This document shows, piece by piece, positions 1 to 10,331 of a stretch of 64,000 bases of DNA. This DNA comes from Meiothermus sp. (GTDB lineage: Bacteria; Deinococcota; Deinococci; Deinococcales; Thermaceae), in contig NZ_BPIM01000001.1 of the NCBI RefSeq assembly GCF_026004115.1, forward strand, positions 372,001-436,000, given 5' to 3'. The translations under genes were made by a program, and so were the position numbers. The notes under the pieces are model-generated. The model ran no database searches, was not told where the DNA came from, and worked only from the letters and a program-made list of their open reading frames with translations. Position 1 is the first letter of the stretch; every line of letters begins with the position of its first letter.

Positions 1-2
1 CG

Positions 3-37
3 CCTTCCTCCCCCAACGGTGGAGGCTAGGTGGGGGC
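3..37 (-). repeat. Dispersed 35-nt hairpin repeat, copy 1
   Basis: Read on the minus strand, this stretch matches 10501-10535 on the plus strand at 33 of 35 positions. The core of the other copy is a hairpin of CCTCCCCC, gtt and GGGGGAGG. Both copies lie in non-coding DNA, which suggests a REP-like dispersed intergenic element. In this copy one arm base is changed, so the stem carries a mismatch. Confidence 0.65.
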
Positions 38-177
38 ATAACCCCCAACTGGGCCGCCCGCCTGCGAGCATTTTTTACAACACCCAGCGTTTGAAGCGCT
101 CCTGGCTGAGGTTGTGGGGGTTCACGCACCGGCCCTGCATAGCAACTTGACCCCAATTGGCCCTGGGGAAAACCGGC

Positions 178-312
178 TATAATCTTGGGTACCAAGAGGT
201 CGGTATGGGAAAGAGCCTGAGGCTATCGGCAGTGATTGGCTCTCCCGAAACCTCGAGCCCGGTATACCAAAACCCAGGTGCAGACCTCCCCATGGGGAGG
301 TCTTCTGGTTTT
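178..312 (+). promoter_or_regulatory. Possible promoter and structured, attenuator-like leader of the 2-oxoacid dehydrogenase operon
   Basis: A perfect TATAAT lies at 178-183, though no good -35 stands at 16-18 bp; TTGGCC at 157 is 15 bp away. Downstream are CTTGG/CCAAG (184-196), GGTAT (202-206) able to pair with ATACC (264-268), and an inner stem of GGG plus AGAGCC (207-217) with GGCTCT plus CCC (238-246), closing a 20-nt loop. The palindrome at 283-302 gives an 8-bp stem with a CATG loop and is followed by TTCTGGTTTT, which resembles an intrinsic terminator. Nothing in 1-427 looks coding. A terminator-ending leader about 245 nt ahead of the first gene suggests attenuation or a riboswitch. 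This is inference from hand folding, and I do not recognise the class. Confidence 0.35.
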
Positions 313-385
313 GCTGGGTGGTTGTTCCCCGCGGCAGTCCTTACCCAGGGCGCCCCGGACAAAAAAGCCTTTACCCAAGGCTTAG

Positions 386-1537
<1,152 letters not shown>

Positions 1538-1594
1538 GGGTGGAAGTTTCTGTCCTGTTTTGACATAAGACTTGTGACCTGTAACGGAGATTGT

Positions 1595-2569
1595 ATGCCA
1601 ACCATGACCTTAATCCAGGCCCTCAACACAGCCCTGGACGAAGAACTGCGCCGCGACGAGCGGGTGATGATTCTGGGTGAAGACGTAGGCAAACGCGGTG
1701 GGGTCTTCCTGGCCACCGAGGGCCTGCAGGAAAAATACGGCCCCGACCGGGTGATGGACACCCCCCTCTCCGAGGCTGCCATCATCGGGGCAGCGGTGGG
1801 GCTGGCTGCCCACGGAATGCGCCCGGTGGCCGAGATTCAGTTTGCCGATTACGTCTTCCCCGGCATAGACCAGCTTTTCTCGCAGGCCGCCAAGCTGCGC
1901 TACCGCTCGGGGGGACAGTTCACCGCCCCCATGGTCGTGCGCATGCCCACCGGCGGCGGCGTGAAGGGGGGCCACCACCACTCCCAAAGCCCAGAGGCCC
2001 ATTTCGCCCATACCGCCGGCTTGAAGGTGGTGGTGGTTGCTACCCCCAAAGACGCCAAAGGGCTTCTCAAGGCCGCCATCCGCGATGACGACCCGGTGGT
2101 CTTCATGGAACCCAAGCGCTTGTACCGCGCGGTCAAGGAAGAGGTGCCCGCCGACGATTTCCTGCTGCCCATCGGCAAAGCAGCCATCCGTCGCGAGGGC
2201 CGCGACATCACCCTGGTTTCTTACGGGGGGCCCATGGTCGAAACCCAGAAGGCCGCGCAGGAAATGGCGGCTGCGGGCATTGACCCCGAGGTCATTGACC
2301 TGCGTACCCTGGTGCCTTGGGACAAAGAAACGGTGCTGAACTCGGTGGCCAAGACCGGCCGCCTGCTCATGATTTCCGAAGCCCCCCGCACAGCCAGCGT
2401 GGCCTCGGAGGTAGCCGCTACCGTTTCAGAAGAGCTGTTCGACCAGCTTCTGGCCCCCCCTTTGCGGGTCAGCGGGTTCGACACCCCCTACCCGCTGGCC
2501 CAGGACAAGCTATATATGCCGACCGTAACCCGTATCCTGAACGCAGCCAAGCGTCTACTTGACTACTAG
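1595..2569 (+). CDS. bkdA2: Branched-chain-type 2-oxoacid dehydrogenase, E1 beta subunit
   Basis: The partner of E1 alpha in the alpha2beta2 decarboxylase, it supplies part of the ThDP site and the E2 contact surface. The protein has an N-terminal pyrimidine-binding domain ([11 protein letters not shown] near residue 30, DTPLSEAAI near 60) and a C-terminal transketolase-type domain with DLRTLVPWD near 236. I chose the ATG at 1595, which gives 324 residues, the length I recall for the Thermus protein, and has GGAGA five bases upstream. An in-frame GTG at 1574 and an ATG at 1604 are less well placed. The stop is 9 nt before the E2 start. Confidence 0.93.
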   Translation: MPTMTLIQALNTALDEELRRDERVMILGEDVGKRGGVFLATEGLQEKYGPDRVMDTPLSEAAIIGAAVGLAAHGMRPVAEIQFADYVFPGIDQLFSQAAKLRYRSGGQFTAPMVVRMPTGGGVKGGHHHSQSPEAHFAHTAGLKVVVVATPKDAKGLLKAAIRDDDPVVFMEPKRLYRAVKEEVPADDFLLPIGKAAIRREGRDITLVSYGGPMVETQKAAQEMAAAGIDPEVIDLRTLVPWDKETVLNSVAKTGRLLMISEAPRTASVASEVAATVSEELFDQLLAPPLRVSGFDTPYPLAQDKLYMPTVTRILNAAKRLLDY

Positions 2570-2578
2570 GGAGGAAAC

Positions 2579-3979
2579 ATGCCCAAAGAAGTGGTGTTAC
2601 CCGAGCTGGCAGAGTCCGTTGTGGAAGGTGAAATTCTTCGGTGGCTGGTGCAGGAAGGCGAAGCCCTTAAAAAAGACCAGCCTTTCGTGGAGGTCATGAC
2701 GGACAAGGTAACCGTGGAGCTACCCAGCCCCCTCGAGGGGGTCTTGTTGCAAAGGCTGGTCAAGGAGGGCGACGTGGTGCCGGTACATGCCCCCATTGCC
2801 CTGATCGCCGAACCTGGGGAAGTTACCGCCCCCATTTCCGACAAAAAACCCAGCCCGGCCCCCAGTGTGCAAGCCCAGGAGGAGCGCTCCATTGTGGAAC
2901 CGGGCCAGGTCGCCGAGGACGATGGGGCCAACCTCTCCTTATTTAAACCCGATGGCAAGCCGGAGCAGATCAAAAACCCCTTTACCCAGGTAGCGGCACC
3001 CTCGGCAGCCCAGAGCACCCCTGTTGCAGGGGCATCCGGGCGGGTGATTGCGGTGCCGGCAGCCCGCAAGCTGGCCCGCGAGCTGGGGCTGGACATCGCC
3101 CAAATTCCGGGTTCAGGGCCGCATGGCCGGGTGCGGGTAGAGGATGTACGGGCCTACACACAACGCAAAGAGCAAGCCCCGATCCCTCCAACACCAGAAC
3201 CCACCAGCCACAGGCCACAAGCTACCGGCTTCCCACCTCCGGTGCAGTACAGGCCCCCCAAGGGCTACGAAAACCTCGAGACCCGCGTCCCTTTGCGCGG
3301 GCTGCGGCGGGCCATTGCCCAGCAGATGGCGGCCTCGCACCTCTACACCGTGCGCACCCTCTCGGTGGACGAGGCAGACCTGACCGAGCTGGTAGACCTG
3401 CGCGAGCGGCTCAAGCCCGAGGCCGAGGCCCAGGGGGTCAAGCTCAGCTACCTGCCCTTTATCTTCAAGGCCCTGGGCGTCGCCCTCAAGAAGTTCCCGG
3501 CCTTGAATAGCTCGCTGGACGAGGCCAGGCAGGAGGTGGTGCTCAAGCACTACGTCAACATCGGCATGGCGGTGGCCGCTGAGAACGGCCTGATTGTACC
3601 GGTTGTTCGGGAGGTAGACCGCAAGAGCCTGCTCCAGATTGCCAAAGAGATTAACGAACTGGCCGAAAAGGCCCGTAGCAGCAAGCTGGCCCCGGAGGAG
3701 GTGAGCGGCTCTAGCTTCAGCGTGACCAACATCGGCTCGATTGGGGCCCTCTTCAGTTTTCCCATCATCAACGTGCCGGACGCCGCCATCCTGGGGGTGC
3801 ACTCCATCCAGAAGCGCCCGGTGGTGAACGAACGCGACGAGATTGTGGTGCGGCAGATGATGTACCTCTCGCTCTCCTTCGACCATCGGCTGGTAGACGG
3901 GGCCGAGGCGGCCCGCTTCTGCAAAGAGGTCATCCGGCTTTTAGAGAAGCCCGAGCGGCTCTTTCTGGAAGCCTTATAA
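2579..3979 (+). CDS. bkdB: 2-oxoacid dehydrogenase E2, dihydrolipoamide acyltransferase
   Basis: This is the core acyltransferase: it takes the acyl group from E1 on a swinging lipoyl arm and transfers it to CoA. Domain order in 466 residues is one lipoyl domain (1-80, lipoyl-lysine K43 in MTDKVT), a Pro/Ala/Glu-rich linker, a peripheral-subunit-binding domain (about 155-190, VPAARKLARELG), a second flexible linker rich in Pro, and the catalytic domain from about 235. The active-site histidine is H436 in DHRLVDG, with D440. A Shine-Dalgarno GGAGGAAAC precedes the ATG. Having one lipoyl domain is usual for branched-chain E2 enzymes. Confidence 0.93.
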   Translation: MPKEVVLPELAESVVEGEILRWLVQEGEALKKDQPFVEVMTDKVTVELPSPLEGVLLQRLVKEGDVVPVHAPIALIAEPGEVTAPISDKKPSPAPSVQAQEERSIVEPGQVAEDDGANLSLFKPDGKPEQIKNPFTQVAAPSAAQSTPVAGASGRVIAVPAARKLARELGLDIAQIPGSGPHGRVRVEDVRAYTQRKEQAPIPPTPEPTSHRPQATGFPPPVQYRPPKGYENLETRVPLRGLRRAIAQQMAASHLYTVRTLSVDEADLTELVDLRERLKPEAEAQGVKLSYLPFIFKALGVALKKFPALNSSLDEARQEVVLKHYVNIGMAVAAENGLIVPVVREVDRKSLLQIAKEINELAEKARSSKLAPEEVSGSSFSVTNIGSIGALFSFPIINVPDAAILGVHSIQKRPVVNERDEIVVRQMMYLSLSFDHRLVDGAEAARFCKEVIRLLEKPERLFLEAL

Positions 3980-4035
3980 TTTTTTGCCTGTTGGATTTTG
4001 TTTTTCATCTGAGCACTCACTAGAATGGGGTGTCT

Positions 4036-5430
4036 ATGTCAAATATCTACGACGTGATCGTGATCGGAACCGGCCCCGGCGGCTACCACGCGGCTATCCG
4101 GGCGGCCCAACTGGGCAAAAAGGTGCTGGCAGTGGAAGCGGAGTACGTGGGCGGGGTCTGCCTGAACGTGGGCTGCATTCCCACCAAAGCCCTGCTGCAC
4201 GCCGCAGAAGAACTCGAGGGCATCCGCCACGGGGCCGAATTTGGCCTCGAGGTCAAAGAGGCCAAAGTAGACACCAAAAAGCTGGGCGGCTGGCGCGACG
4301 GAATCGTCAAAAAGCTCACCGGTGGGGTTGCCCAGCTTCTGAAGGGCAACAAGGTCGACCTTAAAACCGGCTTTGCCAGGTTTATCGATAAAAACACCAT
4401 CGAGGTGGGAAACGAGCGCCTCCAGGGCCAGGCCATCATCGTGGCCACCGGCTCCGAGCCCAACACCCTGCCGGGCTTTGAGGTAGACCAGAAAAACATC
4501 GTGGACTCCACCGGGGCCTTGCGGGTGGAAGAGCAGTTCCCCAAACGTTTGCTCTGCATCGGGGGGGGTGCCATTGGCCTCGAGTTCGCCCAGGTCTACA
4601 AACGCCTGGGGGCCGAGGTCACGGTGATCGAGTTCATGGGCCAGATTCTGCCCGCCGCCGACCCCGAGACCGCGGGCTTGCTGGCCAAAATTCTGGGCAA
4701 GCAGGGCATTGCGATTCGCACCCAGACCAAAGGCGTGAAGGTAGAAAAGAAAAAAGACGGCCTGCACGTCACGCTGGAAGAGGTGAAGACGGCAACACAA
4801 GAAACCATTGTGGTGGACAAGATTCTGGTAGCCACCGGTCGGCGGCCCCGGGGCAAGGGGCTGGGGCTCGAGGCCATCGGGGTGGTGGTAGACGAGCGCG
4901 GCTACATCCCCACCAACGAGAAAATGGAAACCAACGTGCCCGGCATCTACGCCATCGGCGACGTAACCCGCCCACCCCTCCTGGCCCATAAAGCCATGAA
5001 GGAGGGCCTGATTGCCGCCGAAAACGCCGCCGGGGGCAACGCCGTTATGGACTACCAGATACCCAACGTGGTCTACACCAGCCCGGAGTGGGCCGCCGTC
5101 GGCATGACCGAGGAGGAGGCCGCCAAGGCCGGTTACAAGGTCAAGGTGGGCAAGTTCCCCCTTGCGGCCTCGGGCCGGGCCATGACCCTGGGGGCCACCG
5201 AGGGGCTGATCAAGCTCATCGGCGATGCCGAAACCGACCTGCTGCTGGGTGCCCATATGGTCGGGCCAAGCGCCTCCGATTTGATTGCCGAGATGGCCCT
5301 GGCGCTGGAGATGGGGGCTACCGTGACCGATGTGGGCCTGACCGTCCATGCTCACCCCACCCTTTCCGAGGGCATCATGGAGGCCGCCGAGCACCTGCAC
5401 CGCCAGGCCATTCACATCGCCAACCGCTAG
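4036..5430 (+). CDS. lpdA: Dihydrolipoamide dehydrogenase (E3)
   Basis: This FAD-dependent disulfide oxidoreductase reoxidises dihydrolipoyl-E2 with NAD+. In 464 residues the FAD motif GTGPGG is near residue 10, the redox disulfide lies in [13 protein letters not shown] (about 37-50), the NAD motif is GGGAIG near 176, the second FAD segment is YAIGDV near 307, and the active-site base is in HAHPTLSE near 442. I chose the ATG at 4036 because its length equals that recalled for the Thermus enzyme; the GTG at 4030 would add two residues. It is the last gene of the operon, separated from E2 by 56 nt, so it may also serve other lipoyl systems. Confidence 0.95.
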   Translation: MSNIYDVIVIGTGPGGYHAAIRAAQLGKKVLAVEAEYVGGVCLNVGCIPTKALLHAAEELEGIRHGAEFGLEVKEAKVDTKKLGGWRDGIVKKLTGGVAQLLKGNKVDLKTGFARFIDKNTIEVGNERLQGQAIIVATGSEPNTLPGFEVDQKNIVDSTGALRVEEQFPKRLLCIGGGAIGLEFAQVYKRLGAEVTVIEFMGQILPAADPETAGLLAKILGKQGIAIRTQTKGVKVEKKKDGLHVTLEEVKTATQETIVVDKILVATGRRPRGKGLGLEAIGVVVDERGYIPTNEKMETNVPGIYAIGDVTRPPLLAHKAMKEGLIAAENAAGGNAVMDYQIPNVVYTSPEWAAVGMTEEEAAKAGYKVKVGKFPLAASGRAMTLGATEGLIKLIGDAETDLLLGAHMVGPSASDLIAEMALALEMGATVTDVGLTVHAHPTLSEGIMEAAEHLHRQAIHIANR

Positions 5431-5454
5431 GTTTTTCTGGTATAACTGCGGAGC

Positions 5455-6000
5455 ATGCGGATTCGTGCAACCCTCAACGCCCTGGCCCTCCGGCTGGACG
5501 GCAACGAAACCCCCGAAATGCTGCGCAAGGCCCTGGTAGAACTGCCCCCGCTGCCCCTCGAGGTCGAGGTAGCCGGGTCGGTCGGCCCGACGGTGCTGGA
5601 GACTTTGCTCGAGCTAGGCCGTGAACGGGGTCTACAACTCAGGCCCCAACGGGGCGAAAAATACATCCCCTATACCGAGGTGATTGACCAGACCCTGCGT
5701 TCGGGCGCCCGGGTGGAGTCCCCCGGCACGGTGGTGATTCTGGGGGATGTCAATGCGGGGGCCGAGATCATTGCGGCTGGGGACATCATCGTGGTGGGGA
5801 AGCTGCGCGGACTGGCTCATGCCGGGGCCACCGGACAGGAAGAGGCCGCCATCTGGGCCATGAGCCTGGACGCCAAGCAGATTCGCATTGCCCACCACGT
5901 AGCCCAGGCTCCCGACGGTGAAAAAAGTAGCCGTGGCCCCGAGCGGGCCCGGGTGGTGAACGGTCAGATTGTGCTCGAGGCCTGGGGCAAGAAAACTTGA
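5455..6000 (+). CDS. minC: Septum site-determining protein MinC
   Basis: MinC inhibits FtsZ assembly away from midcell. The protein is 181 residues. Its C-terminal half (about 80-170) is the beta-helix MinC domain, with the typical GDVNAGAEI, GDIIVVGKLRG and AHAG steps that bind MinD. The N-terminal part is short compared with the E. coli protein. No minD or minE lies next to it. A TATAAC box ends 8 nt before the ATG, with no Shine-Dalgarno, so transcription is probably leaderless and independent of lpdA, 24 nt upstream. Confidence 0.9.
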   Translation: MRIRATLNALALRLDGNETPEMLRKALVELPPLPLEVEVAGSVGPTVLETLLELGRERGLQLRPQRGEKYIPYTEVIDQTLRSGARVESPGTVVILGDVNAGAEIIAAGDIIVVGKLRGLAHAGATGQEEAAIWAMSLDAKQIRIAHHVAQAPDGEKSSRGPERARVVNGQIVLEAWGKKT

Positions 6001-6019
6001 GAACTGTTTTCCTTTCTAA

Positions 6020-6457
6020 TCAAAAGCCAATTCCACCCGCCGACTCGCCGTAGGTACGCAGAATCTGGTCAATAACCCAGCCGGTAACCGCCACATAGAG
6101 CCAGACCGGCACCGTCCAGCGGGCCCAGGCTTTATGAATGCTGAAGCGCTGCCTGGAGGCGTTGTAGATCAACCACAGCACCAGCGGCCCGTTGATAGCC
6201 GCCAGGATGGTATGGCTTATTAAGAGGGCGTAGTAGGCCCCTCGCCACTCCTCTGGCCCCACATAGCGGGTGGTTCCATAAAGCCCCCACTTGAGCAGGT
6301 AGAACACCAGAAAAAGTGCGGCCAGGCCGGTGGCTGTCAGCATCACTCGAGGATGCCAGACCCGATCCCCCCGTTTAATGAGAATGACCCCGATGATGAC
6401 CGCCAGACCCGACAAAGCAATTAATAAGGCGGCGATATCGCCCAACATCTGACCCAT
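6020..6457 (-). CDS. DUF420 membrane protein (CtaM/YozB-like)
   Basis: This 145-residue integral membrane protein has four predicted helices (about 8-26, 42-60, 78-98 and 112-132). The family signatures HP near residue 35 and SHT/LAAINGPLV near 82-93 fit DUF420, whose Bacillus member CtaM is needed for maturation of an aa3-type cytochrome oxidase. A role in respiratory oxidase assembly is inferred from family only; no oxidase genes lie nearby. A GAGGAGG sequence lies 11 nt before the ATG. The gene converges on minC. Confidence 0.8.
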   Translation of the reverse strand: MGQMLGDIAALLIALSGLAVIIGVILIKRGDRVWHPRVMLTATGLAALFLVFYLLKWGLYGTTRYVGPEEWRGAYYALLISHTILAAINGPLVLWLIYNASRQRFSIHKAWARWTVPVWLYVAVTGWVIDQILRTYGESAGGIGF

Positions 6458-6534
6458 GGTGCTTATTTCCTCCTCGATGGTGCACAGGTATACCCTGTAG
6501 CCGTTTCAAGATAGCCTATTCCAGCAAAGGACAT

Positions 6535-6846
6535 TTATCCCTGCACGCTATTTGCGAACTCTTGGCCGAGTTTTTCCGCTAGGCGGCGCACCCGCTCCTC
6601 CCTCGAGCTGCGCGCATAGCTGTAGCCCAGCATGAAAGCCCGCTCGGCCTCCTGACGCTTGCCCAGCTGACGCTGCATCTGGGCCAGTCGCAAATAGGCC
6701 AGGGCCATCATGCCGTCGCGTTCCCTAGAAGGGCGAACCGCCTCCAGCAAACCCACCGACTCTTTCAGCGAACCCACTGCCCGCTCCGGGGGCAGTTCGC
6801 GGGCATCTCGAATCAAAATGGCGGCCTGGTCGAGCAAGCGTTGCAC
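6535..6846 (-). CDS. Small helical TPR-like protein, function unknown
   Basis: I do not recognise this 103-residue protein. It is almost entirely helical, and the alternation of A-Y-L-R-L-A-Q and A-E-R-A-F-M-L-G-Y-S-Y-A segments resembles one to two tetratricopeptide repeats. It has no signal peptide or membrane segment, so it is probably cytoplasmic. The start is a GTG. It sits between the DUF420 gene and csaA on the opposite strand, and nothing in the context suggests a pathway. Confidence 0.6.
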   Translation of the reverse strand: MQRLLDQAAILIRDARELPPERAVGSLKESVGLLEAVRPSRERDGMMALAYLRLAQMQRQLGKRQEAERAFMLGYSYARSSREERVRRLAEKLGQEFANSVQG

Positions 6847-7014
6847 AGCCCAAGTATAGGGGGCCGCAAGCGCTTCGTACAGCGAAGCAGCAATGACCAG
6901 ATGTTGCAGCTCTCAGGCTCAGATTGTAGCTTTGTCCGTTCTTTCGGCTTCCGACATTAGGCTTTGAGCTGTGCGCCAGGCATAATGCCAGGATTCTGCT
7001 GGTTGCCTTGCCAC

Positions 7015-7042
7015 CATTGACTATAGACCATTGACCATAGAC
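7015..7042. repeat. Heptamer tract A
   Basis: Four consecutive 7-mers, CATTGAC TATAGAC CATTGAC CATAGAC, end 9 nt before the csaA start codon. A weaker 7-bp register (ATTAGGC TTTGAGC TGTGCGC) continues upstream from 6956. The tract belongs to the dispersed heptamer family found at many gene boundaries in this window. Confidence 0.7.
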
Positions 7043-7051
7043 ACTTTCCTC

Positions 7052-7381
7052 ATGACGCCCTACGAAGCCTTTGAACTCCTCGAGCTGCGCGTCGGACGCA
7101 TCCAGAAAGCCCTGCCTCACCCCAAAGCCCGCAAACCCTCCTACCAGCTTTGGGTAGACCTGGGCCCCCTGGGTCTGAAGCAAAGCAGCGCTCAGCTCAC
7201 CGACCTCTACACCCCCGAAACCCTGGTGGGGCGGCTGGTCATCTGCGCAACCAACCTCGGCGAGCGCAACATTGCCGGCTTCAAATCCGAGGTGCTGGTG
7301 CTGGGCCTGCCCGACTCAGAGGGGCGGGTGGTGCTGCTCTCGGCAGAGCGCGAAGTGCCGCTGGGCGGGCGGGTTTACTGA
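7052..7381 (+). CDS. csaA: CsaA-type tRNA-binding / secretion chaperone protein
   Basis: This 109-residue OB-fold protein belongs to the EMAPII / Trbp111 group; CsaA homodimers bind tRNA and have been described as export chaperones in Bacillus. Typical features are LELRVGRIQKA near the N-terminus, KPSYQLWVDLG at about 29-39, the KQSSAQ segment at about 45-50, and the FKSEVLVLG loop near 80. The ATG at 7052 gives the length I recall for the Thermus protein; an upstream in-frame TTG falls within the heptamer tract and is unlikely. The 3' end overlaps the opposite gene by 7 bases. Confidence 0.9.
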   Translation: MTPYEAFELLELRVGRIQKALPHPKARKPSYQLWVDLGPLGLKQSSAQLTDLYTPETLVGRLVICATNLGERNIAGFKSEVLVLGLPDSEGRVVLLSAEREVPLGGRVY

Positions 7382-7737
7382 GGCAAGCTTTCCCGGTAGC
7401 GAACGACGCCTCGAGTCATCGCCATCAGTTGAAGCAAGGCAGCCGCTACAAAGCCCTCGGGTTGGGTAGGCGCAGCCGCAGGGGCAATTCGCTCCATAGC
7501 GCCGGGGGTTCGGCGGGGGGCGGTTTCAGGTCGCCCGGGCAGCGCCCACGACAAGAGCACCTTTTCCAGGTCGAAGCGGGCCTCCTCGGGGTTGGCAAAG
7601 GCCGGGGGGTGGGCGAGCCATTCGCTGACTTCGGCAGGCAGTTCGGCCTCGACCAGCGCATACAACTTACCCCATTCCCGCTGCCAGATGGCCGTCTGTA
7701 AACTCAACGGCCAGGGGCTTTGCAGCTTTTTGGACAT
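7375..7737 (-). CDS. Hypothetical protein, 120 residues
   Basis: I do not recognise this protein. The N-terminal half is tryptophan-rich and helical ([17 protein letters not shown]), followed by a proline/alanine-rich stretch (about 70-95) and a final hydrophobic helix ([12 protein letters not shown]) too short to be a sure membrane anchor. A TAATAC box lies 6 nt before its ATG, so it is probably leaderless, and it shares a promoter region with the divergent HerA-like gene. Confidence 0.55.
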   Translation of the reverse strand: MSKKLQSPWPLSLQTAIWQREWGKLYALVEAELPAEVSEWLAHPPAFANPEEARFDLEKVLLSWALPGRPETAPRRTPGAMERIAPAAAPTQPEGFVAAALLQLMAMTRGVVRYRESLPQ

Positions 7738-7743
7738 TAGAAA

Positions 7744-7750
7744 GTATTAT
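7744..7750. promoter_or_regulatory. Shared, symmetrical -10 element of two divergent genes
   Basis: On the plus strand TATTAT (7745-7750) is a good -10 for the HerA-like gene, giving a short leader that contains CAGGAG. On the minus strand the same bases read TAATAC (7749-7744), placed 6 nt before the ATG of the 120-residue gene. Neither side has a convincing -35. Confidence 0.45.
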
Positions 7751-7768
7751 GTCCAGCAGGAGCCTCCT

Positions 7769-9220
7769 ATGCCAGAGCCCATCGCCATTGCCAAAGCTGA
7801 ATCGGAAGTATTTTTGTATCCCAGGATGGCCAACCGCCACGGCCTGATTGCCGGGGCCACCGGTACCGGTAAGACCGTGAGCCTGCGGGTGCTGGCCGAG
7901 CAGTTCTCCCGCATGGGTGTACCCGTCTTTATGGCCGACGTGAAGGGCGACCTCTCGGGCTTGTGCAAGCCAGGGGGCGAGAACCCTAAAGTAGCCGAGC
8001 GGGTACAGAAGCTGGGGCTGGCCGACTTCAAATACGAAGCCTGCCCGGTTGTGTTCTGGGACGTGTTTGGCGAGCAGGGCCACCCGGTACGGGCCACCGT
8101 CTCGGAGATGGGGCCGCTGCTGTTGGCCCGCTTGCTGGGCTTGAACGACACCCAGAGCGGGGTGCTCACCCTGGCCTTCAAGATTGCCGACGACAACGGC
8201 TTGCTGCTGCTGGACTTAAAAGACCTGCGGGCCATGCTGCAGTTTGTGGGCGACAACGCCGAGAAGTTCAAAACCGAGTACGGCAACATCTCGGCGGCCT
8301 CCATCGGCGCTATCCAGCGCGGGCTTTTGGCCCTGGAAGAACAGGGCGGCGACCGGTTTTTCGGCGAGCCGGCCCTAAAGCTCGAAGACCTCCTGCAAAC
8401 CCAGGACGGCCGGGGCGTCATCAACATCCTGGCCGCCGACCAGTTAATGCAATCCCCCAAGCTCTACAGCACTTTTTTGCTCTGGATGCTCTCTGAGCTC
8501 TATGAGCGACTGCCCGAGGTAGGCGACCCCGATAAGCCCAGGCTGGTCTTCTTTTTCGACGAAGCCCATCTGCTTTTCGACGAGGCCCCCAAGGCTTTGC
8601 GGGACAAAATAGAGCAGGTCGTGCGGCTCATCCGCAGCAAGGGGGTGGGGGTGTACTTCGTAAGCCAGAACCCCCTGGATATCCCCGATGAGGTGCTGGG
8701 CCAGCTGGGCAACCGCGTCCAGCACGCGCTGCGGGCCTATACCCCGCGCGACCAGAAAGCCGTCAAGGCCGCTGCCCAAACCTTCCGGCCCAACCCCAAG
8801 CTCGACGTGGCCACCGTCATCCTGGAGATGGGGGTGGGCGAGGCCCTGGTCTCGACCCTGGACGAGAAGGGCATCCCCAGCGTGGTGGAGCGGGCCCTGA
8901 TCTACCCCCCCCGCACCCAGCTCCCCCCGCTCAGCCCCGAGGAGCGCCAGCAGGTAATCCGGCAGTCCCCGGTCTACGGGCACTACGAGAAGGCCCTCGA
9001 CCGCGAGTCGGCCTACGAAATACTGAAGGCACGTGCCGCTGAGTCGGTGCAGCAGGCCCCCCAGGGTGCCAAATCGCCGGCCCGCGCTGAGCCGCAGGGC
9101 GGCAACCTCCTGGGCGACCTGGCCAAGGGAGCGGTGGGTTTCCTGGCCAGCCGGGAGGGGCAGCGCATTGTGCGGGGGGTACTGGGCGGGCTTTTGGCGG
9201 CTGGCAAGCGTAAACGCTAG
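7769..9220 (+). CDS. HerA-like P-loop ATPase (DUF853 family)
   Basis: This 483-residue protein belongs to the DUF853 group of HerA/FtsK-type ATPases, usually hexameric motors acting on DNA; the biological role of the group is not settled. Walker A is GATGTGKT at 29-36, Walker B is [12 protein letters not shown] near 260, and a sensor-like [11 protein letters not shown] lies near 300. The alanine/proline-rich tail is followed by a short [14 protein letters not shown] helix. The start is the ATG preceded by CAGGAG at 6 nt. It is not next to a nurA gene, which argues against a classical HerA-NurA resection pair. Confidence 0.85.
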   Translation: MPEPIAIAKAESEVFLYPRMANRHGLIAGATGTGKTVSLRVLAEQFSRMGVPVFMADVKGDLSGLCKPGGENPKVAERVQKLGLADFKYEACPVVFWDVFGEQGHPVRATVSEMGPLLLARLLGLNDTQSGVLTLAFKIADDNGLLLLDLKDLRAMLQFVGDNAEKFKTEYGNISAASIGAIQRGLLALEEQGGDRFFGEPALKLEDLLQTQDGRGVINILAADQLMQSPKLYSTFLLWMLSELYERLPEVGDPDKPRLVFFFDEAHLLFDEAPKALRDKIEQVVRLIRSKGVGVYFVSQNPLDIPDEVLGQLGNRVQHALRAYTPRDQKAVKAAAQTFRPNPKLDVATVILEMGVGEALVSTLDEKGIPSVVERALIYPPRTQLPPLSPEERQQVIRQSPVYGHYEKALDRESAYEILKARAAESVQQAPQGAKSPARAEPQGGNLLGDLAKGAVGFLASREGQRIVRGVLGGLLAAGKRKR

Positions 9221-9248
9221 CCAGGGCCAGAATGCAAAGGCCACCTGT

Positions 9249-9806
9249 TCATGCAGGCGGCTTTGGCTTTGCGGATTCGGCAGCCTGTTTTCGGGCCAGC
9301 TCGAGCAACAGCCGGTCGGCTATGTCTTCGGCCCAGGCCCGCACTTCCTGCCAGCGCCGAAAATCCCCTTCAGGTAGCCCCTTGCTCAGCACTTTTACGA
9401 CCTGGTCGCGCTCGAGGCGGTCATACTCCAGGGAACCTGCGAAAATACCCATCTCGAGCGGTTCGGCCAGGGCCCGTACCTCAGCGAGGCACGCATAAAC
9501 CTCGTGAAAATGCTCCGGGGTGGGGTTGCTCATCAGGCCCGAGACCACAAAGTACACCACCGGCAACTGCTGTAGCACTTCGCGGTGCGTCCGCACGAAG
9601 TCTATGGCTTCCGGGAGCCAGTGCGCTTCTCGAATGGGGCTGCCCAGTATCACCGCCTGATAGTCCTGCAAGCACTTCACTTGGTCCACCGCCAGCACAT
9701 CCACCACCGCCCCGCGCCGGGTCAGAACCTGGGCAATGGCCTGGGCAATTTCACGGGTGCTGCCCAGGCGGCTGGCGTAGGCAACCAGAACGCGCCATGT
9801 CCCCAC
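9249..9806 (-). CDS. Flavodoxin-domain protein (HemG-like)
   Basis: This 185-residue FMN-binding flavodoxin-fold protein has the phosphate-binding loop YASRLGSTREIA at about 10-21, an AVILGSPI strand near 53, and a YFVVSGLMSNPTPEH segment typical of the flavodoxin / protoporphyrinogen oxidase (HemG) subgroup. That subgroup oxidises protoporphyrinogen with menaquinone, but many members are simple electron carriers, so the substrate is undecided. The start is a GTG. The C-terminus is basic and proline-rich. It converges on the HerA-like gene and is divergent from the CBS protein. Confidence 0.75.
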   Translation of the reverse strand: MGTWRVLVAYASRLGSTREIAQAIAQVLTRRGAVVDVLAVDQVKCLQDYQAVILGSPIREAHWLPEAIDFVRTHREVLQQLPVVYFVVSGLMSNPTPEHFHEVYACLAEVRALAEPLEMGIFAGSLEYDRLERDQVVKVLSKGLPEGDFRRWQEVRAWAEDIADRLLLELARKQAAESAKPKPPA

Positions 9807-9893
9807 ATCATAAGGCTAGACCCAGGACCACCCGGGCTATAGAGACATCTGCCCCCGACCAGAAAGAGTACCTTTGATGGTGAGGTGATAACG

Positions 9894-10331
9894 ATGCTGG
9901 TCAAAGACTTCATGACCCCCAACCCAGATGTGGTCACCCCGGACGTAACGGTGCCCGAGGCCGCGCAGATCATGAAAAAGGGTGGGTTTCGCCGCCTGCC
10001 GGTGGTGAAGGAAGGCCGGGTGGTCGGTATCGTCACTGACCGCGACCTGAAGGAAGCCATGCCCTCGGATGCCACCTCGCTTTCCATATGGGAGCTCAAC
10101 TACCTGATTTCCAAACTCACCGTGGGCGAAATCATGACCCGCGACCCCATCACGGTAGCCGACACCCTGCCCCTCCAAGCGGCTGCCAAGCAGATGCTCG
10201 AGCACAAGGTAGGGGGGCTGCCGGTGGTTCATGACGGTAAGCTGGTGGGCATCGTGACCGTAACCGATGTGCTTAAGGCTTTCTTGCAACGCGAGGCCGA
10301 GCTGCTGGTGGGCGCAGAAAGCAATTCCTAA
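9894..10331 (+). CDS. CBS-domain pair protein
   Basis: This 145-residue stand-alone Bateman module has two CBS domains (about 6-62 and 76-135), each opening with a MTxxP or MTRDP motif and containing LPVVK/LPVVH and GIVTDRD/GIVTVTD strands. Such modules bind adenosine nucleotides and sense energy state; the partner is unknown. I chose the ATG because GGTGAGG lies 8 nt upstream; the GTG at 9885 falls inside that ribosome-binding site. It is followed by a long non-coding repeat-rich region with no obvious intrinsic terminator. Confidence 0.85.
   Translation: MLVKDFMTPNPDVVTPDVTVPEAAQIMKKGGFRRLPVVKEGRVVGIVTDRDLKEAMPSDATSLSIWELNYLISKLTVGEIMTRDPITVADTLPLQAAAKQMLEHKVGGLPVVHDGKLVGIVTVTDVLKAFLQREAELLVGAESNS

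Noticed and set aside
313-350. A GGGTGG...CCGCGG stretch reminiscent of the T-box antiterminator motif in the leader of the dehydrogenase operon
   Set aside because: The core GGTGGNACCGCG is interrupted by five bases, no terminator follows the motif, and stem I with a specifier loop is not evident.
7592-7768. A 59-codon in-frame N-terminal extension of the HerA-like gene
   Set aside because: It overlaps the divergent 120-residue gene, lacks a ribosome-binding site, and the internal ATG with CAGGAG fits family length.
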